64,000 bases of DNA from Comamonadaceae bacterium. Lineage in GTDB: Bacteria > Pseudomonadota > Gammaproteobacteria > Burkholderiales > Burkholderiaceae_C. Position 1 is the first letter of the stretch. Each line of letters opens with the position of its first letter. Under the pieces are notes generated by a model. The model did no database searches. It was given only the letters and a program-made list of their open reading frames with translations, and was not told the origin of the DNA. Location of the stretch: assembly GCA_021299875.1 (NCBI GenBank), contig JAJTEW010000001.1, forward strand, positions 186,001 through 250,000, given 5' to 3'. Shown piece after piece: positions 9,020-18,113 of the stretch. The position numbers and the translations under genes are program-made.

Positions 9020-9846
9020 GGGGCGGGTTTAAGCTTGGTTTTGTGTTGGGACACGCTGCGTTGCGGCAAGTGGGTCAGGCGTTCTGTCAATTGGGCGGAG
9101 GCCAGCTTGACCAAGTCGACCAGAGGCATGAGCGCATCGTCCTCAATCCGCTGCGAGGGCACCGAAATGCTGATGGCCGCAGTCACACGCCCTTGCCCAT
9201 CGAACACCGGTGCAGCGATGGTGGAGATGCCGGTTTCGTAGCCACCCATGCTGACGCCATAGCCCTTGTGACGGTCCTGATCAATCAAAACCTTCAGATC
9301 CTGCAAGTTGGTTGGCGTCTTGGGGGTGTAGGCTGGCAGCGTCTTTTCGGGGTACAAAGCAGCCAAGTCTTTCAAGCTCACGTCCGAGAGCAGCGTTCGG
9401 CCAAGCACTGTGGCATGGGCAGGCAAACGGGCGCCTACTTGAATCGAGTGGAACATGGCATTGCCACCCGGAGCCTTGGCGATGAAAACGACATCCCTGG
9501 CATCACGCACCACCAAGTGAGCGGAGAAACCGCTTCGATCTCGCAAAGACTCGATCACAGGGCGACCTACTTCCGTCAACTCCATCGAGGCCAGCAATTC
9601 AAACCCCAAGCGCAACACACCTAAGCCCAGTTTGTAGCTCACACCATCAGGGCAACGCTCCAAAAATCCGCTTTGCTCCAAAGTGAACAGCATGCGAAAC
9701 ACCGAGGCTCTGGGCAAATCCAAGCGGCGCGAGAGTTCGGCACCACTAAGTTCGCGTTCATCGCGGTTAAATTGCATCAACAACTGCAGGCCGCGTGCCA
9801 AGCCTGGCACCGTATAGCGTTCATCGCTGGTGGACTTGTCTGTCAT
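9016..9846 (-). CDS. IclR-family transcriptional regulator
   Basis: This 276-residue regulator has an N-terminal winged helix (LSRRLDLPRASVFRMLFTLE) and a C-terminal effector-binding domain ending in DDALMPLVDLVKLASAQLTERL. IclR proteins usually control aromatic or organic-acid catabolic operons in response to a pathway metabolite. The ATG at 9846 overlaps the hydrolase stop as ATGA. An in-frame extension to 10029 has no IclR features and runs inside the hydrolase gene. The regulator is embedded within the operon and coupled on both sides, so it would be co-expressed with the enzymes. The ligand and operator are unknown; an inverted repeat near 14.78 kb is one candidate site. Confidence 0.93.
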   Translation of the reverse strand: MTDKSTSDERYTVPGLARGLQLLMQFNRDERELSGAELSRRLDLPRASVFRMLFTLEQSGFLERCPDGVSYKLGLGVLRLGFELLASMELTEVGRPVIESLRDRSGFSAHLVVRDARDVVFIAKAPGGNAMFHSIQVGARLPAHATVLGRTLLSDVSLKDLAALYPEKTLPAYTPKTPTNLQDLKVLIDQDRHKGYGVSMGGYETGISTIAAPVFDGQGRVTAAISISVPSQRIEDDALMPLVDLVKLASAQLTERLTHLPQRSVSQHKTKLKPAP

Positions 9847-10691
9847 TTGAAAATACCCAAGGCGGGCAAGCCCAGAAGTTGGTTCACTGCATCCGGCGCT
9901 TCCAGCGGACAAGCATGGCCCACTGGACCCAAGCTGATGCGTTTGACGGCAGCATCGTGGGCCACTGCATCGCAATTTGCTGGCGGTGTCACCGTGTCGG
10001 CTTCGCCACTGGCTACCGAAACAGGACAAGCCACAGTTTGAAGGTCTTGCCCCAAGTGGCCCTGCCCCAACATTTGCACCGCCTGGGCATAGCCTGCCGG
10101 GTCAATTTGGGCCATGTTCTCGCGCACGGCCTCTTGCAGCGCTGGGTCGGCAGCGGGCGACAACATGGCCGATGCCCGCGCCAAAGCCATGCCATGAGGG
10201 CCAAGTTGCTGCAAATGGCTCAGACGGCCCAGCACCACGCGTTCGCGCTCTGCCAAGGGTGCATCACCGTAACCTCGGGCAGGTGCCAACAAAACCAAAC
10301 GGCTAACGGCCAGCGGGCGCAAGCGCGTAGCACTGGCGGCCATCAAGGCCCCCAAAGAATGCCCTGCCAGCACCACGGGTTGATTCACATACAAGGCATC
10401 CAACCAAGACCACAGGCGCTCGGCGTAGTCTTGCGCGCTGGGGCCATCCATGGGCAAATGCGTGCTGCGGCCATACCCCGGCGCATCCCAAGCCAGCACC
10501 CGAATGTCGCTGCGGCCCACTGCTGCGCCCAATTGAAAAGCCCAACTGGCCGAAGCCGAGCCGATGCCATGCAGCAACACGTGCGTGACTTGCGGCGCCA
10601 TGCCGGCACTGCGGAATTGCACCTTGCCATGCACGGTATCCACAGTGGACCGCACCACGCCCGACAAAGCATCCGATGGGGTGAGGTTCAT
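9843..10691 (-). CDS. Alpha/beta-fold hydrolase
   Basis: This 282-residue alpha/beta hydrolase has the nucleophile elbow GHSLG, an oxyanion-hole region LLHGIGSASASW, a likely acid in ASGEADTVTPP and a likely histidine in GPVGHACPLEAP. It could hydrolyse an ester, lactone, amide or C-C bond. Its size and its position beside a NicC-like monooxygenase and a cupin recall the N-formylmaleamate deformylase step of nicotinate breakdown. That is a parallel rather than an assignment. It starts one base after the cupin stop and overlaps the IclR gene by four bases, so translation is tightly coupled. Confidence 0.9.
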   Translation of the reverse strand: MNLTPSDALSGVVRSTVDTVHGKVQFRSAGMAPQVTHVLLHGIGSASASWAFQLGAAVGRSDIRVLAWDAPGYGRSTHLPMDGPSAQDYAERLWSWLDALYVNQPVVLAGHSLGALMAASATRLRPLAVSRLVLLAPARGYGDAPLAERERVVLGRLSHLQQLGPHGMALARASAMLSPAADPALQEAVRENMAQIDPAGYAQAVQMLGQGHLGQDLQTVACPVSVASGEADTVTPPANCDAVAHDAAVKRISLGPVGHACPLEAPDAVNQLLGLPALGIFK

Positions 10692-10692
10692 T

Positions 10693-11298
10693 TCAGCGCT
10701 TGATTTTCGACAAGGGTGAATCGGGCGGATACACCGGCGTGATCGGCTTGGGTGTGCCCAGCATCACGCACATCAAGGCATCTTCATCGCCAATGTTTTG
10801 TTCTTCCCGGTACACCCCAGGCGGGACCGAAATCAGGTCCCGCTCGCCCAAGGTCGCTTCCCAGCGTTCTCCGTCTTTTTCGCAAATGACCTTCATGGTC
10901 CCGCGCAAAACAAAGAAGATTTCTTCCACGTCGTAATGGATGTGCGATGGCCCAATGCCGCCAGCCGGAATCAACATGGTGGAAAAGGTGAAGTGGGCCG
11001 AGGGCACGGTGTTGCCGTCTTTGGCCACCCCCGTCGCGCCAGTGCCCACATAACGCATCTGGGCTCGGCGGTATTTCGGGTCAAAGTCGGCTTGGAACTT
11101 CAAAGCATCCCAGTCATAGCGGCGAGTGGACTTGAGCGCCACACGGCTTTGCATCCAATCGGCAAAGGTCTGGCCACTTTGCTGCAGCATGCCCGCCTGA
11201 ATTTGAAGCTCAGGCGGAATTTGGGCATTGAGCAAGCCGTTTTCATTGAAATGCGGCTGGTTGGCCGCTTCCAAAACTTTTTGAGCGTGTGCGTTCAT
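10693..11298 (-). CDS. Cupin-domain protein
   Basis: This 201-residue single-domain cupin has motif 1 as GPSHIHYDVEEIFFVLRG, with the two histidines and glutamate that bind a metal. Motif 2 is VPPGVYREEQN, where the usual histidine is arginine, so the four-ligand site is incomplete. It could be an oxygenase, an isomerase or a binding protein. A clear AAGGA precedes the ATG. It lies between an SDR and the alpha/beta hydrolase in a catabolic operon, which makes a ring-modifying or ring-cleaving role possible. The function is not established. Confidence 0.86.
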   Translation of the reverse strand: MNAHAQKVLEAANQPHFNENGLLNAQIPPELQIQAGMLQQSGQTFADWMQSRVALKSTRRYDWDALKFQADFDPKYRRAQMRYVGTGATGVAKDGNTVPSAHFTFSTMLIPAGGIGPSHIHYDVEEIFFVLRGTMKVICEKDGERWEATLGERDLISVPPGVYREEQNIGDEDALMCVMLGTPKPITPVYPPDSPLSKIKR

Positions 11299-11313
11299 GA
11301 TTTTTCCTTGTGT

Positions 11314-12063
11314 TTAATTCATGACAAAGCCGCCGTTGACCGGCAACAACTGGCCCGTGATGAAGCCACTGCCCTGGGTCAAAAGGAACAAGGCAGCTGC
11401 GTTCACGTCCTCTGGCATTTGTGGACGCTGGATGGCGCGCCCGTTCAGGTAATGGTCATGCCGGGCTTGGGGCACGTACTCGGTGGCTTCCACCAAAGTC
11501 AGCCCTGGCGCAATCGCGTTCACGGTGATGGCATCACCGCCCATCTCGCGGGCCAAAGACCGGGTCATGGCGATCACGGCGCCTTTGCTCGCGGCATAAG
11601 CGAGCAAACGGGGAGCGCCCCACAAGGCCGTGTCCGACGCCAAGTTGACCACCCGCCCCCGACCGCTGGTCGCCAGATGCGGCTTGGCCGCCTGGGTCAC
11701 CAGCCAGGTGCCGCGCACATTCACGTCCATCACGCGGTCCCACGTGTCGAGCGACAGCTCATCCATGCTCTGACCACCTGAATTGGTGATGGCGGCGTTG
11801 TTGATCAGGCCCGTCAAGCCCCCCATGGTCGCGGCGGCCGCATCGACCCCGGAGCGGATGCTGGCCGGGTCCAGCAAATCCAATGGCACGTAAGCGGCCA
11901 GTGGACCAAGCTCAGCCGCCAGCGCTTGGCCCCGTTCGTGCAAAACATCGCTGATGGTCACTTGTGCACCTGCGGCCACCAAAGCCCGGGCAAAGCTCTC
12001 GCCCAAACCCCGGGCCGAGCCGGTGATCAGCACTTTGCTGCCCTGAAGATTGATTTCTTGCAT
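11314..12063 (-). CDS. Short-chain dehydrogenase/reductase
   Basis: This is a classical SDR of 249 residues that uses NAD(P)(H) on an alcohol or ketone. The nucleotide site GSARGLG, the NNAA motif, the catalytic serine in NLASDT and the YAASK active site are all present, and the C-terminal GQLLPVNGG is typical. I chose the ATG at 12063; the longest frame uses a GTG at 12087 that overlaps the permease gene. It lies between the ABC permease and the cupin. It is a catalytically complete SDR, unlike the second SDR of this operon. The substrate is unknown. Confidence 0.9.
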   Translation of the reverse strand: MQEINLQGSKVLITGSARGLGESFARALVAAGAQVTISDVLHERGQALAAELGPLAAYVPLDLLDPASIRSGVDAAAATMGGLTGLINNAAITNSGGQSMDELSLDTWDRVMDVNVRGTWLVTQAAKPHLATSGRGRVVNLASDTALWGAPRLLAYAASKGAVIAMTRSLAREMGGDAITVNAIAPGLTLVEATEYVPQARHDHYLNGRAIQRPQMPEDVNAAALFLLTQGSGFITGQLLPVNGGFVMN

Positions 12064-12076
12064 TGTTGATGTTCTT

Positions 12077-12856
12077 TCAGGTGCCACTGCGTTGGGCGTT
12101 CACCAGGTAATGCAAGACCCTGTTTTCAGCCAGCACCACCGCGTAATAAGCCAGGATGCCGATCACCGTGAGCGCTCCGATCACCACAAACACCCCCGCT
12201 GTGTTGCCTTGCCCCTCAAAAAAGACCAGCAAGAAGCCCAGCCCCATGTTGCCGCCAACCAACTCACCCACCACGACCCCGATCACCGCCAAAGTGCTGG
12301 CAATGCGCAAGCCCGAAAACAAGGGGGGCAAAGTGGTCGGGAACTCGACCATGCGAAACACCTGAAAGCGCGTGGCCGAAAAGGACCTGGCCAGGTTGAT
12401 CAGATCACCGTCCATGGCGCGCATGGCGGACAACACATTGATCAAAACCGGAAAGAACACAATCAGCACCGCCACCAGAATCTTGGGGTAGATGGTGTAG
12501 CCCAGCCACATCACAAACAAGGGTGCAAATGCGACCTTGGGTGCAATTTGCAGCGCCAACAAATAGGGCGACAAAATCGCTTCAACCCGGGGCGAGACAC
12601 CCAAGGCGTAACCGATGACCGCGCCCAAAAACGAACCCAGTACAAAGCCAATCACCACCTCGGCCGCTGTGATGCCGGCGTGCCACATCAAGCGCTCGGT
12701 TTCCCAAATGCGCACAGCTTCCGTCAACACCTGGCTGAAAGGAGGCAGCACGAATTTGGGAACATCCAGCCACCCCGGGACGAATTCCCAAACCAGCAAG
12801 AACACCACCAAAACGGCCACACTCCAGGCCGAGGTTGTCAGTTTTTCATTGGACAT
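12077..12856 (-). CDS. ABC transporter permease (SsuC/TauC-type)
   Basis: This 259-residue inner-membrane permease belongs to the nitrate/sulfonate/taurine importer class. It has about six hydrophobic segments and the coupling-loop region IASTLAVIGVVVGELVGGNMGLG that is typical of BPD_transp_1 permeases. It follows the binding protein gene, and together with the ATPase completes a three-gene importer at the head of the operon. The likely cargo is the substrate of the downstream enzymes. A single permease gene implies a homodimer in the membrane. Confidence 0.93.
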   Translation of the reverse strand: MSNEKLTTSAWSVAVLVVFLLVWEFVPGWLDVPKFVLPPFSQVLTEAVRIWETERLMWHAGITAAEVVIGFVLGSFLGAVIGYALGVSPRVEAILSPYLLALQIAPKVAFAPLFVMWLGYTIYPKILVAVLIVFFPVLINVLSAMRAMDGDLINLARSFSATRFQVFRMVEFPTTLPPLFSGLRIASTLAVIGVVVGELVGGNMGLGFLLVFFEGQGNTAGVFVVIGALTVIGILAYYAVVLAENRVLHYLVNAQRSGT

Positions 12857-12898
12857 CTTGAATCGTTCGCAGCTTTTTCAGGCCATCGGCTGGCTGGC

Positions 12899-13909
12899 TC
12901 ATTTGCCCGTGACGAACTGGTTGGTGTACAGCTCTTTGGCAGGGGTTTCCTTGGGCACCACGCCATTGCTGACATAGAACTTCTGCAACTCGATTAAACG
13001 GGCTTCGTCCATTTGGCCGGGCACCTTCTGGCTGGCATATACAAACTTGTTGTACATCTCGAAAACCCTCTGGATATCGGCTTCTTTGCCTTGGTGGGCT
13101 GGTACATGTTTGACATAGGCGATGGCCGCATCCTTGGGGTTGGCCATGATGTCTTTCATGCCTTTGAGCGTGGCGCGCACCAGCTTCTGAATCAACTGGG
13201 GGTTTTTCTGGATGGTCTCATCAGAGGCCAAAATCGCTTGCGCCATGCTTTTGAAGTACACATCCGCAGACAAGATGTCCACTTGGGCACCGGCGCCCAT
13301 GGCAGAAGCCGTCCAGTCGGGCACGCCCGCCATGGCCACCGCTTTTTTGGCTGCAAATTGCTGCCAAACGCCAGCAGGACCTGCCGCCTGAATGGTCACG
13401 TCATTTTTGGTCAAGCCTACTTTGCTCAGCATGCCCAGCAATGCGTAGTAAGTGGTGTCGGTGTACGAGATGACCGTCACTGTTTTACCCTTGAGCTCTC
13501 TAGGGCTCTCAATGCGTTCGTCCTTATGACTCACCAACTGGGTCAAAGACCCTGCACCTAAAACAGCCACAGCCTTGACAGGGATGCCTTGGGCGCGGGC
13601 GATGATGGGCGTGTCACCAATGGCGCCACCAATCACCGCGTTGCCAGCGCCCACCTGCTTGGCCACGTCCACACCTCCGCGGGCAGCCACGAACTTCACA
13701 TCCAGACCTTCAGCCTTGTAATAACCCTTGGCTTGCGCCAGCATCCACGGCCCAAATGCCGGCAAAGTACCCGGCGCGGGCAACAGGTAGGTCACCTCCT
13801 GAAGGGGTGCCTGCGCCTGGGCGACTAAAGGCATCACCGTGAGCATGGCCGAGGCCAGCAGGCTCACACAAGTCAAGCGTTTGCTGATCATCAAAGTGCT
13901 TTTTTTCAC
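12899..13909 (-). CDS. ABC transporter periplasmic binding protein (NMT1/THI5-like)
   Basis: This 336-residue binding protein of the SsuA/NMT1 class has a signal peptide (MKKSTLMISKRL then a hydrophobic core, ending near LVAQA). The start is a GTG at 13909 supported by GGAG six bases upstream; the next ATG (13891) would shorten the signal peptide. Mature-domain features include AQAKGYYKAEGLDVKFV and the GDTPIIARAQGIPVKAV region found in aromatic, pyrimidine and sulfonate binders. It lies between the ATPase and permease genes. The ligand cannot be deduced. Confidence 0.92.
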   Translation of the reverse strand: MKKSTLMISKRLTCVSLLASAMLTVMPLVAQAQAPLQEVTYLLPAPGTLPAFGPWMLAQAKGYYKAEGLDVKFVAARGGVDVAKQVGAGNAVIGGAIGDTPIIARAQGIPVKAVAVLGAGSLTQLVSHKDERIESPRELKGKTVTVISYTDTTYYALLGMLSKVGLTKNDVTIQAAGPAGVWQQFAAKKAVAMAGVPDWTASAMGAGAQVDILSADVYFKSMAQAILASDETIQKNPQLIQKLVRATLKGMKDIMANPKDAAIAYVKHVPAHQGKEADIQRVFEMYNKFVYASQKVPGQMDEARLIELQKFYVSNGVVPKETPAKELYTNQFVTGK

Positions 13910-13944
13910 AGTTGTCTCCGGTTGGTTTTCAGGGTCAAAAATAA

Positions 13945-14751
13945 TCAGTGCATGTGGGTGTGCGCATCAAGCTTGAGGAGTTCCATCAAGCGGCTGACGT
14001 AATCCGCCAATTTGAGATGCTTGCGCCGCTGCATCGGGTTGTCACGGTCGGGTATGTCGACCACGATTTCTTCGATCATGGTGCCGGGCCGCTCGCTCAT
14101 GACCAAGATCCGGTCCGATAAAGCCACCGCTTCGGCCAGATCGTGGGTGATGAACACCACCGTTTTGCCTTCCCGCTTCACGGTTTGGGCCAGATCTTGT
14201 TGCAAGATCATCTTGGTTTGGGCGTCAAGTGCCGAAAAAGGCTCATCCATCAGCAGCACCAAGGGATCGACTGCCAAGGTGCGCGCCAAAGCGGCGCGCT
14301 GTCGCATGCCACCCGACAATTGGTTCGGGTAGTGCTCACCAAAGCCACTCAGGTGGCATTGCGTCAACAAACGCTGGGCAATGGCATCGCGTTCAGCGCG
14401 CTGAACGCCGCGCAACTCCAGACCGAAAGACACGTTTTCCATGATCGTTCGCCATGGCATGAGCAAATCCTTTTGCAGCATGAAGGCCACATGCTTGTTG
14501 GGTCCAGCCACGATTTCGCCATTGACCTTGACGACACCGGCAGAAGGCTTGGACAGCCCTGCGCCCATATTCAGCAAAGTGCTTTTGCCGCAACCTGAAG
14601 GTCCAATGATGGACACCACCTCTCCCTTGGCAATGGCGAAATGGATATCCCGGGTGGCCAACACCTCGGCAGACTTTCCGCGCGCGGCAAACCGCTTTTC
14701 CACCCCGATGAATTCAATCGCAGGGGTCTTGGATTCGGGTGTGATGCGCAT
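13945..14751 (-). CDS. ABC transporter ATP-binding protein (SsuB/TauB-type)
   Basis: This 268-residue ATPase energises the importer encoded by the next two genes. Walker A is GPSGCGKST, the signature is LSGGMRQR, Walker B is VLLMDEPFSALD and the switch histidine lies in FITHDLAEA. It is the first gene of the region A operon: a candidate promoter and a terminator lie upstream and no same-strand gene is closer than ychF. SsuB, TauB and pyrimidine-precursor importer ATPases share this form. Confidence 0.94.
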   Translation of the reverse strand: MRITPESKTPAIEFIGVEKRFAARGKSAEVLATRDIHFAIAKGEVVSIIGPSGCGKSTLLNMGAGLSKPSAGVVKVNGEIVAGPNKHVAFMLQKDLLMPWRTIMENVSFGLELRGVQRAERDAIAQRLLTQCHLSGFGEHYPNQLSGGMRQRAALARTLAVDPLVLLMDEPFSALDAQTKMILQQDLAQTVKREGKTVVFITHDLAEAVALSDRILVMSERPGTMIEEIVVDIPDRDNPMQRRKHLKLADYVSRLMELLKLDAHTHMH

Positions 14752-14775
14752 GTTTTTTGTTTTACCAAAGAAACG

Positions 14776-14795
14776 TTGATTTATTACAGAATCAA
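14776..14795. promoter_or_regulatory. Inverted repeat between promoter and operon start
   Basis: The arms TTGATT (14776-14781) and AATCAA (14790-14795) are separated by eight bases. They lie between the candidate -10 and the ABC ATPase start, touching the -10. This could be an operator for the IclR protein in the operon, but a six-base repeat in AT-rich DNA can occur by chance. Confidence 0.3.
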
Positions 14796-14822
14796 TCCTA
14801 CACTTTTATGTGAATTTGGCAA
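14795..14822 (-). promoter_or_regulatory. Candidate sigma-70 promoter of the region A operon
   Basis: Read on the minus strand, TTGCCA (14822-14817) and TAGGAT (14800-14795) are separated by 16 bases in an AT-rich stretch about 45 bases upstream of the ABC ATPase ATG. It is the best promoter-like pair in the gap before the 15-gene operon. The spacing is one base short of ideal. Confidence 0.45.
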
Positions 14823-14860
14823 GACCTCATCAATAAATCAGGATTCAAAATACTGACGAA

Positions 14861-14896
14861 AAAAAACCTGAAACACCACAATGTTTCAGGTTTTTT
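14861..14896. terminator. Intrinsic terminator after ychF (bidirectional form)
   Basis: A hairpin pairs AAAAAACCTGAAAC (14861-14874) with GTTTCAGGTTTTTT (14883-14896) around an eight-base loop. T-runs appear in both orientations. It lies 28 bases after the ychF stop codon and should separate ychF from the region A operon. Confidence 0.85.
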
Positions 14897-14923
14897 GGGG
14901 CCCGGCTCGACGGGACTTGTCGC

Positions 14924-16015
14924 TCAAGAGCTGAACAAGAAGTTCATCACATCGCCGTCCTTGACGACGTAGTCCTTGCCTTCGGCCCGCATCTTGCCTG
15001 CGTCCTTGGCGCCTTGTTCACCCTTGAAGGTGATGTAGTCGTCGAACGCGATGGTCTGGGCGCGGATGTAGCCTTTTTCGAAATCGGTGTGGATCACGCC
15101 TGCGGCTTGTGGGCCGGTGTCGCCCACGCGGATGGTCCAGGCGCGCACTTCTTTCACGCCTGCGGTGAAATAGGTCTGCAGACCCAGCAAGCCGTAAGCC
15201 GATCGGATCAGGCGGTTGAGACCTGGCTCGTCCTGGCCAATTTCCTTCAAAAACTCCAGGCGGTCCGCGTCGTCCATCTCGGACAATTCGGCTTCGATCT
15301 TGGCGCAAATGGCCACCACGGGCGCGTTTTGCTTGGCCGCAAAGGCCTTGAGGCGGTCGAGGAATGGGTTGTTCTCAAAGCCGTCTTCTGAGACGTTGGC
15401 CACGAACATGGCGGGCTTGGCCGTGATGAAGAAGAACTGCTTGAGCTCGACTCGCTCTTCCTTGCTGAAGTCGATGGTGCGCACCGGCTGGGTGTCGTTC
15501 AGGGCCGCTTGGCATTTTTCCAGGATCGCCATTTGCTTGACGGCTTCTTTGTCACCCGAGCGGGCGATTTTGCTCACGCGGTGGATGGCTTTTTCAACCG
15601 CCGCCAAGTCGGCCAGACACAGCTCGGTCTGAATGACCTCGATGTCGGCAATCGGATCGACCTTGTTGGCCACATGGATGACGTTGTCGTCCTCAAAACA
15701 ACGCACCACGTTGACGATGGCGTCGGTCTCCCGAATATGGGCCAAAAATTTGTTGCCCAGGCCCTCGCCGGTACTGGCGCCTGCCACCAGACCGGCGATG
15801 TCCACAAACTCGACAATGGCCGGCACGATGCGCTCGGGCTCGACGATCTGGGCCAACTGCTGCAGACGCGGATCGGGCACCTCGACCACGCCGGTGTTGG
15901 GCTCGATGGTGCAAAAGGGGTAGTTTTCAGCGGCAATGCCAGCTTTGGTCAGGGCGTTGAAAAGGGTGGATTTGCCCACATTGGGCAAACCCACAATGCC
16001 GCATTTGAGGCTCAT
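14924..16015 (-). CDS. ychF: Redox-regulated ATPase YchF (Obg-like)
   Basis: This is a ribosome-associated P-loop ATPase of the Obg/YchF family, 363 residues as in E. coli. The P-loop GLPNVGKST starts near residue 8. Instead of the GTP-specifying NKxD it carries the family's N-x-x-E-type motif, so ATP is preferred. A TGS domain occupies the C-terminus ([13 protein letters not shown] to [11 protein letters not shown]). The ATG at 16015 gives the family N-terminus [16 protein letters not shown], and the longer in-frame start at 16048 adds non-conserved residues. It is transcribed alone, diverging from the ubiquinone hydroxylase gene. Confidence 0.97.
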   Translation of the reverse strand: MSLKCGIVGLPNVGKSTLFNALTKAGIAAENYPFCTIEPNTGVVEVPDPRLQQLAQIVEPERIVPAIVEFVDIAGLVAGASTGEGLGNKFLAHIRETDAIVNVVRCFEDDNVIHVANKVDPIADIEVIQTELCLADLAAVEKAIHRVSKIARSGDKEAVKQMAILEKCQAALNDTQPVRTIDFSKEERVELKQFFFITAKPAMFVANVSEDGFENNPFLDRLKAFAAKQNAPVVAICAKIEAELSEMDDADRLEFLKEIGQDEPGLNRLIRSAYGLLGLQTYFTAGVKEVRAWTIRVGDTGPQAAGVIHTDFEKGYIRAQTIAFDDYITFKGEQGAKDAGKMRAEGKDYVVKDGDVMNFLFSS

Positions 16016-16172
16016 GGAAGGCTTTCGGTGATTCGGGGAGAGATTCAAAAATGAACCGGTAATTTTAACGGCTCAGCCCCAAGGCAGGGCACCTGTCCCA
16101 CAGGCCTTTGAATCATCACCACCCAAGTCCCCGGCGGCCCAGCGCTTTGGGCCGCCTCCTTACAATGCGCAG

Positions 16173-17342
16173 ATGGCTTCTCCCCCTGACATTTGCATCC
16201 GTGGCGCTGGCATCGTGGGCCGCACTTTGGCTTTGTTGCTGGCCCGCGAACGGCTGAACGTGGCTTTGGTCGAGTCAACCCAGCCCAACACCGCCCCCGA
16301 CGTGCGCGCCTATTCGCTCAACGGCGCGGCCAAGGCCTTGCTGCAAGACTTGCGTGGCTGGCCCGAGCCCCCCGCGGTGACGCCCGTACACCAAATGCAG
16401 GTTTGGGGTGACCAAGGCGGTCAGCTGAATTTTGGCGCCCAAGAACAAGGGGTGGGCCAACTCAATTGGATGGTGGACGTGCCAGTGCTGGAAGCCCTGT
16501 TGATCCAGGCCGTGCAATTTCAACCCCAGATTCAAGTGCTCCAGGCCCCGGTGGCTGCACCGCTCACCGTCGTCTGCGAAGGCCGCACCAGCCAGACCCG
16601 CGCCGAACTGGGTGTGGGCTTTGACATCACCCACTACCCACAACACGCCGTGGCCACCCGCTTGCTGTGCGAACGGGCGCACGAAGGCATCGCCCGGCAA
16701 TGGTTTGGCTGGAGCGCTGCGCCAGGCTTGACCCAACCACAGGCCGAAGTGTTGGCGCTCTTGCCGATGGGCGGCGAAGGTGGACGCGAAGTCGCACTGG
16801 TGTGGTCGGTGCACCCGCTGCGGGCCCAAGAACTCATGGCCATGTCGGCCCAAGAGTTTGCGTTGGCGCTGACCTCGGCTTGCGAACACCGCTTAGGGGG
16901 CATGGAGTTGTCGGCCGAACGCGCTGTTTGGCCACTGCAACTGGCACGCGCCGAGCGCTGGATCGGCCCGATGCCGGGCGCGACCAAGCAGGCCTTTGTC
17001 TTGGCAGGCGACGCGGCCCACAGCCTGCACCCCTTGGCCGGACAAGGCCTGAACATTGGCCTGGCCGATGTGGCCGAGTTGGTTCAGGTGATCAGGGCCA
17101 AAGAGTTTTGGCGGCCCCTGTACGACCTCAAATTGCTGCGCCGCTACGAACGCGCACGACAAGCCGATGTGCAGGCCATGGGCTTGGTGACCGATGGCTT
17201 GCAGCGCCTGTTTGCCCAGCCCGGTCCGGTCTGGCAAAACCTGCGCAACTGGGGCATGCGCGGCTTTGACCGCAGCGGTCCCCTGAAACATTGGATGACG
17301 CAACGCGCGATGGGCCAAAGCGCCGATCGCGCTGACCGCTGA
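16173..17342 (+). CDS. UbiH/COQ6-family FAD-dependent hydroxylase
   Basis: This 389-residue flavin monooxygenase resembles the ring hydroxylases of ubiquinone synthesis (UbiH, UbiF, UbiI and relatives). The N-terminal FAD motif is RGAGIVGRTLALLLARE. The family signature is LAGDAAHSLHPLAGQGLNIGLADVAEL near residues 270-300. It would hydroxylate a polyprenylated phenol at the inner membrane. dsbC follows about 45 bases downstream. The position specificity (C1, C5 or C6) cannot be read from sequence, because betaproteobacteria use varied sets of these enzymes. Confidence 0.88.
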   Translation: MASPPDICIRGAGIVGRTLALLLARERLNVALVESTQPNTAPDVRAYSLNGAAKALLQDLRGWPEPPAVTPVHQMQVWGDQGGQLNFGAQEQGVGQLNWMVDVPVLEALLIQAVQFQPQIQVLQAPVAAPLTVVCEGRTSQTRAELGVGFDITHYPQHAVATRLLCERAHEGIARQWFGWSAAPGLTQPQAEVLALLPMGGEGGREVALVWSVHPLRAQELMAMSAQEFALALTSACEHRLGGMELSAERAVWPLQLARAERWIGPMPGATKQAFVLAGDAAHSLHPLAGQGLNIGLADVAELVQVIRAKEFWRPLYDLKLLRRYERARQADVQAMGLVTDGLQRLFAQPGPVWQNLRNWGMRGFDRSGPLKHWMTQRAMGQSADRADR

Positions 17343-17387
17343 AGTGCCCATGGCACCCAGCCCCTTCCTTTTTTGAAAGTCTGCTCG

Positions 17388-18113
17388 ATGAAGTTCCCCC
17401 CTCCAAAGTTGGCCCTGATGTTGGCCGCCGCTGCGCTGTCTTGGGGCAGCATGGCCAACGTCATGGCCCAAGAAGCCACGATTCGCAAAAACCTGAGCGA
17501 ACGTCTGCCCAATTTGCCCAAGATTGACGAGGTCAGCAAAACCCCCATGAACGGCTTGTTTGAAATTCGCATGGGCAATGAGGTCATGTACAGCGACGCC
17601 GATGGCAACTTCCTGATCCAAGGTGCCTTGATCGACGTGCGGCAAAGGCGCAACCTGACCGAAGAGCGCATGGACAAACTCACGGCCATCGGCTTTGACC
17701 AACTGCCCCTCAAAGCCGCATTCACCCAAGTGCGCGGCAATGGCAAGCGCAAGCTGGCGGTATTTGCAGACCCCAATTGCGGCTTTTGCAAACGGTTCGA
17801 AAAAGACCTGCAAAAACTGGACAACGTGACCATTTACCATTTTCTCTACCCCATCTTGGGTGAAGACTCGCGCACCAAATCTAAAAATGTGTGGTGCGCC
17901 AAAGACAAGGCCAAGGTCTGGAACGATTGGATGATCGGCGGCACCATGCCACCGAACGCCAACTGCGACACCTCGGCCATTGACACCATCGTGGCCTTTG
18001 GCCAAAAGAACCGCATCACCGGTACCCCTTTGTTGTTGTTTGCCGATGGCACCCGGGTGCCTGGCGCGGTGCCCATGGCCCAAGTCGAAAAAATACTGGC
18101 TGACCTCAAATGA
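17388..18113 (+). CDS. dsbC: Thiol:disulfide interchange protein DsbC
   Basis: This periplasmic disulfide isomerase has 241 residues. A signal peptide ends near ANVMA before QEATIRK. The N-terminal DsbC dimerisation domain is followed by a thioredoxin-fold domain with the active site CGFC at residues 131-134 (CGYC in E. coli) and the cis-proline region GTPLL. A second cysteine pair (VWCAKDK and NANCDTS) matches the structural disulfide. The ATG at 17388 is preferred over a TTG at 17373. The stop overlaps the next gene as ATGA. Confidence 0.94.
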   Translation: MKFPPPKLALMLAAAALSWGSMANVMAQEATIRKNLSERLPNLPKIDEVSKTPMNGLFEIRMGNEVMYSDADGNFLIQGALIDVRQRRNLTEERMDKLTAIGFDQLPLKAAFTQVRGNGKRKLAVFADPNCGFCKRFEKDLQKLDNVTIYHFLYPILGEDSRTKSKNVWCAKDKAKVWNDWMIGGTMPPNANCDTSAIDTIVAFGQKNRITGTPLLLFADGTRVPGAVPMAQVEKILADLK

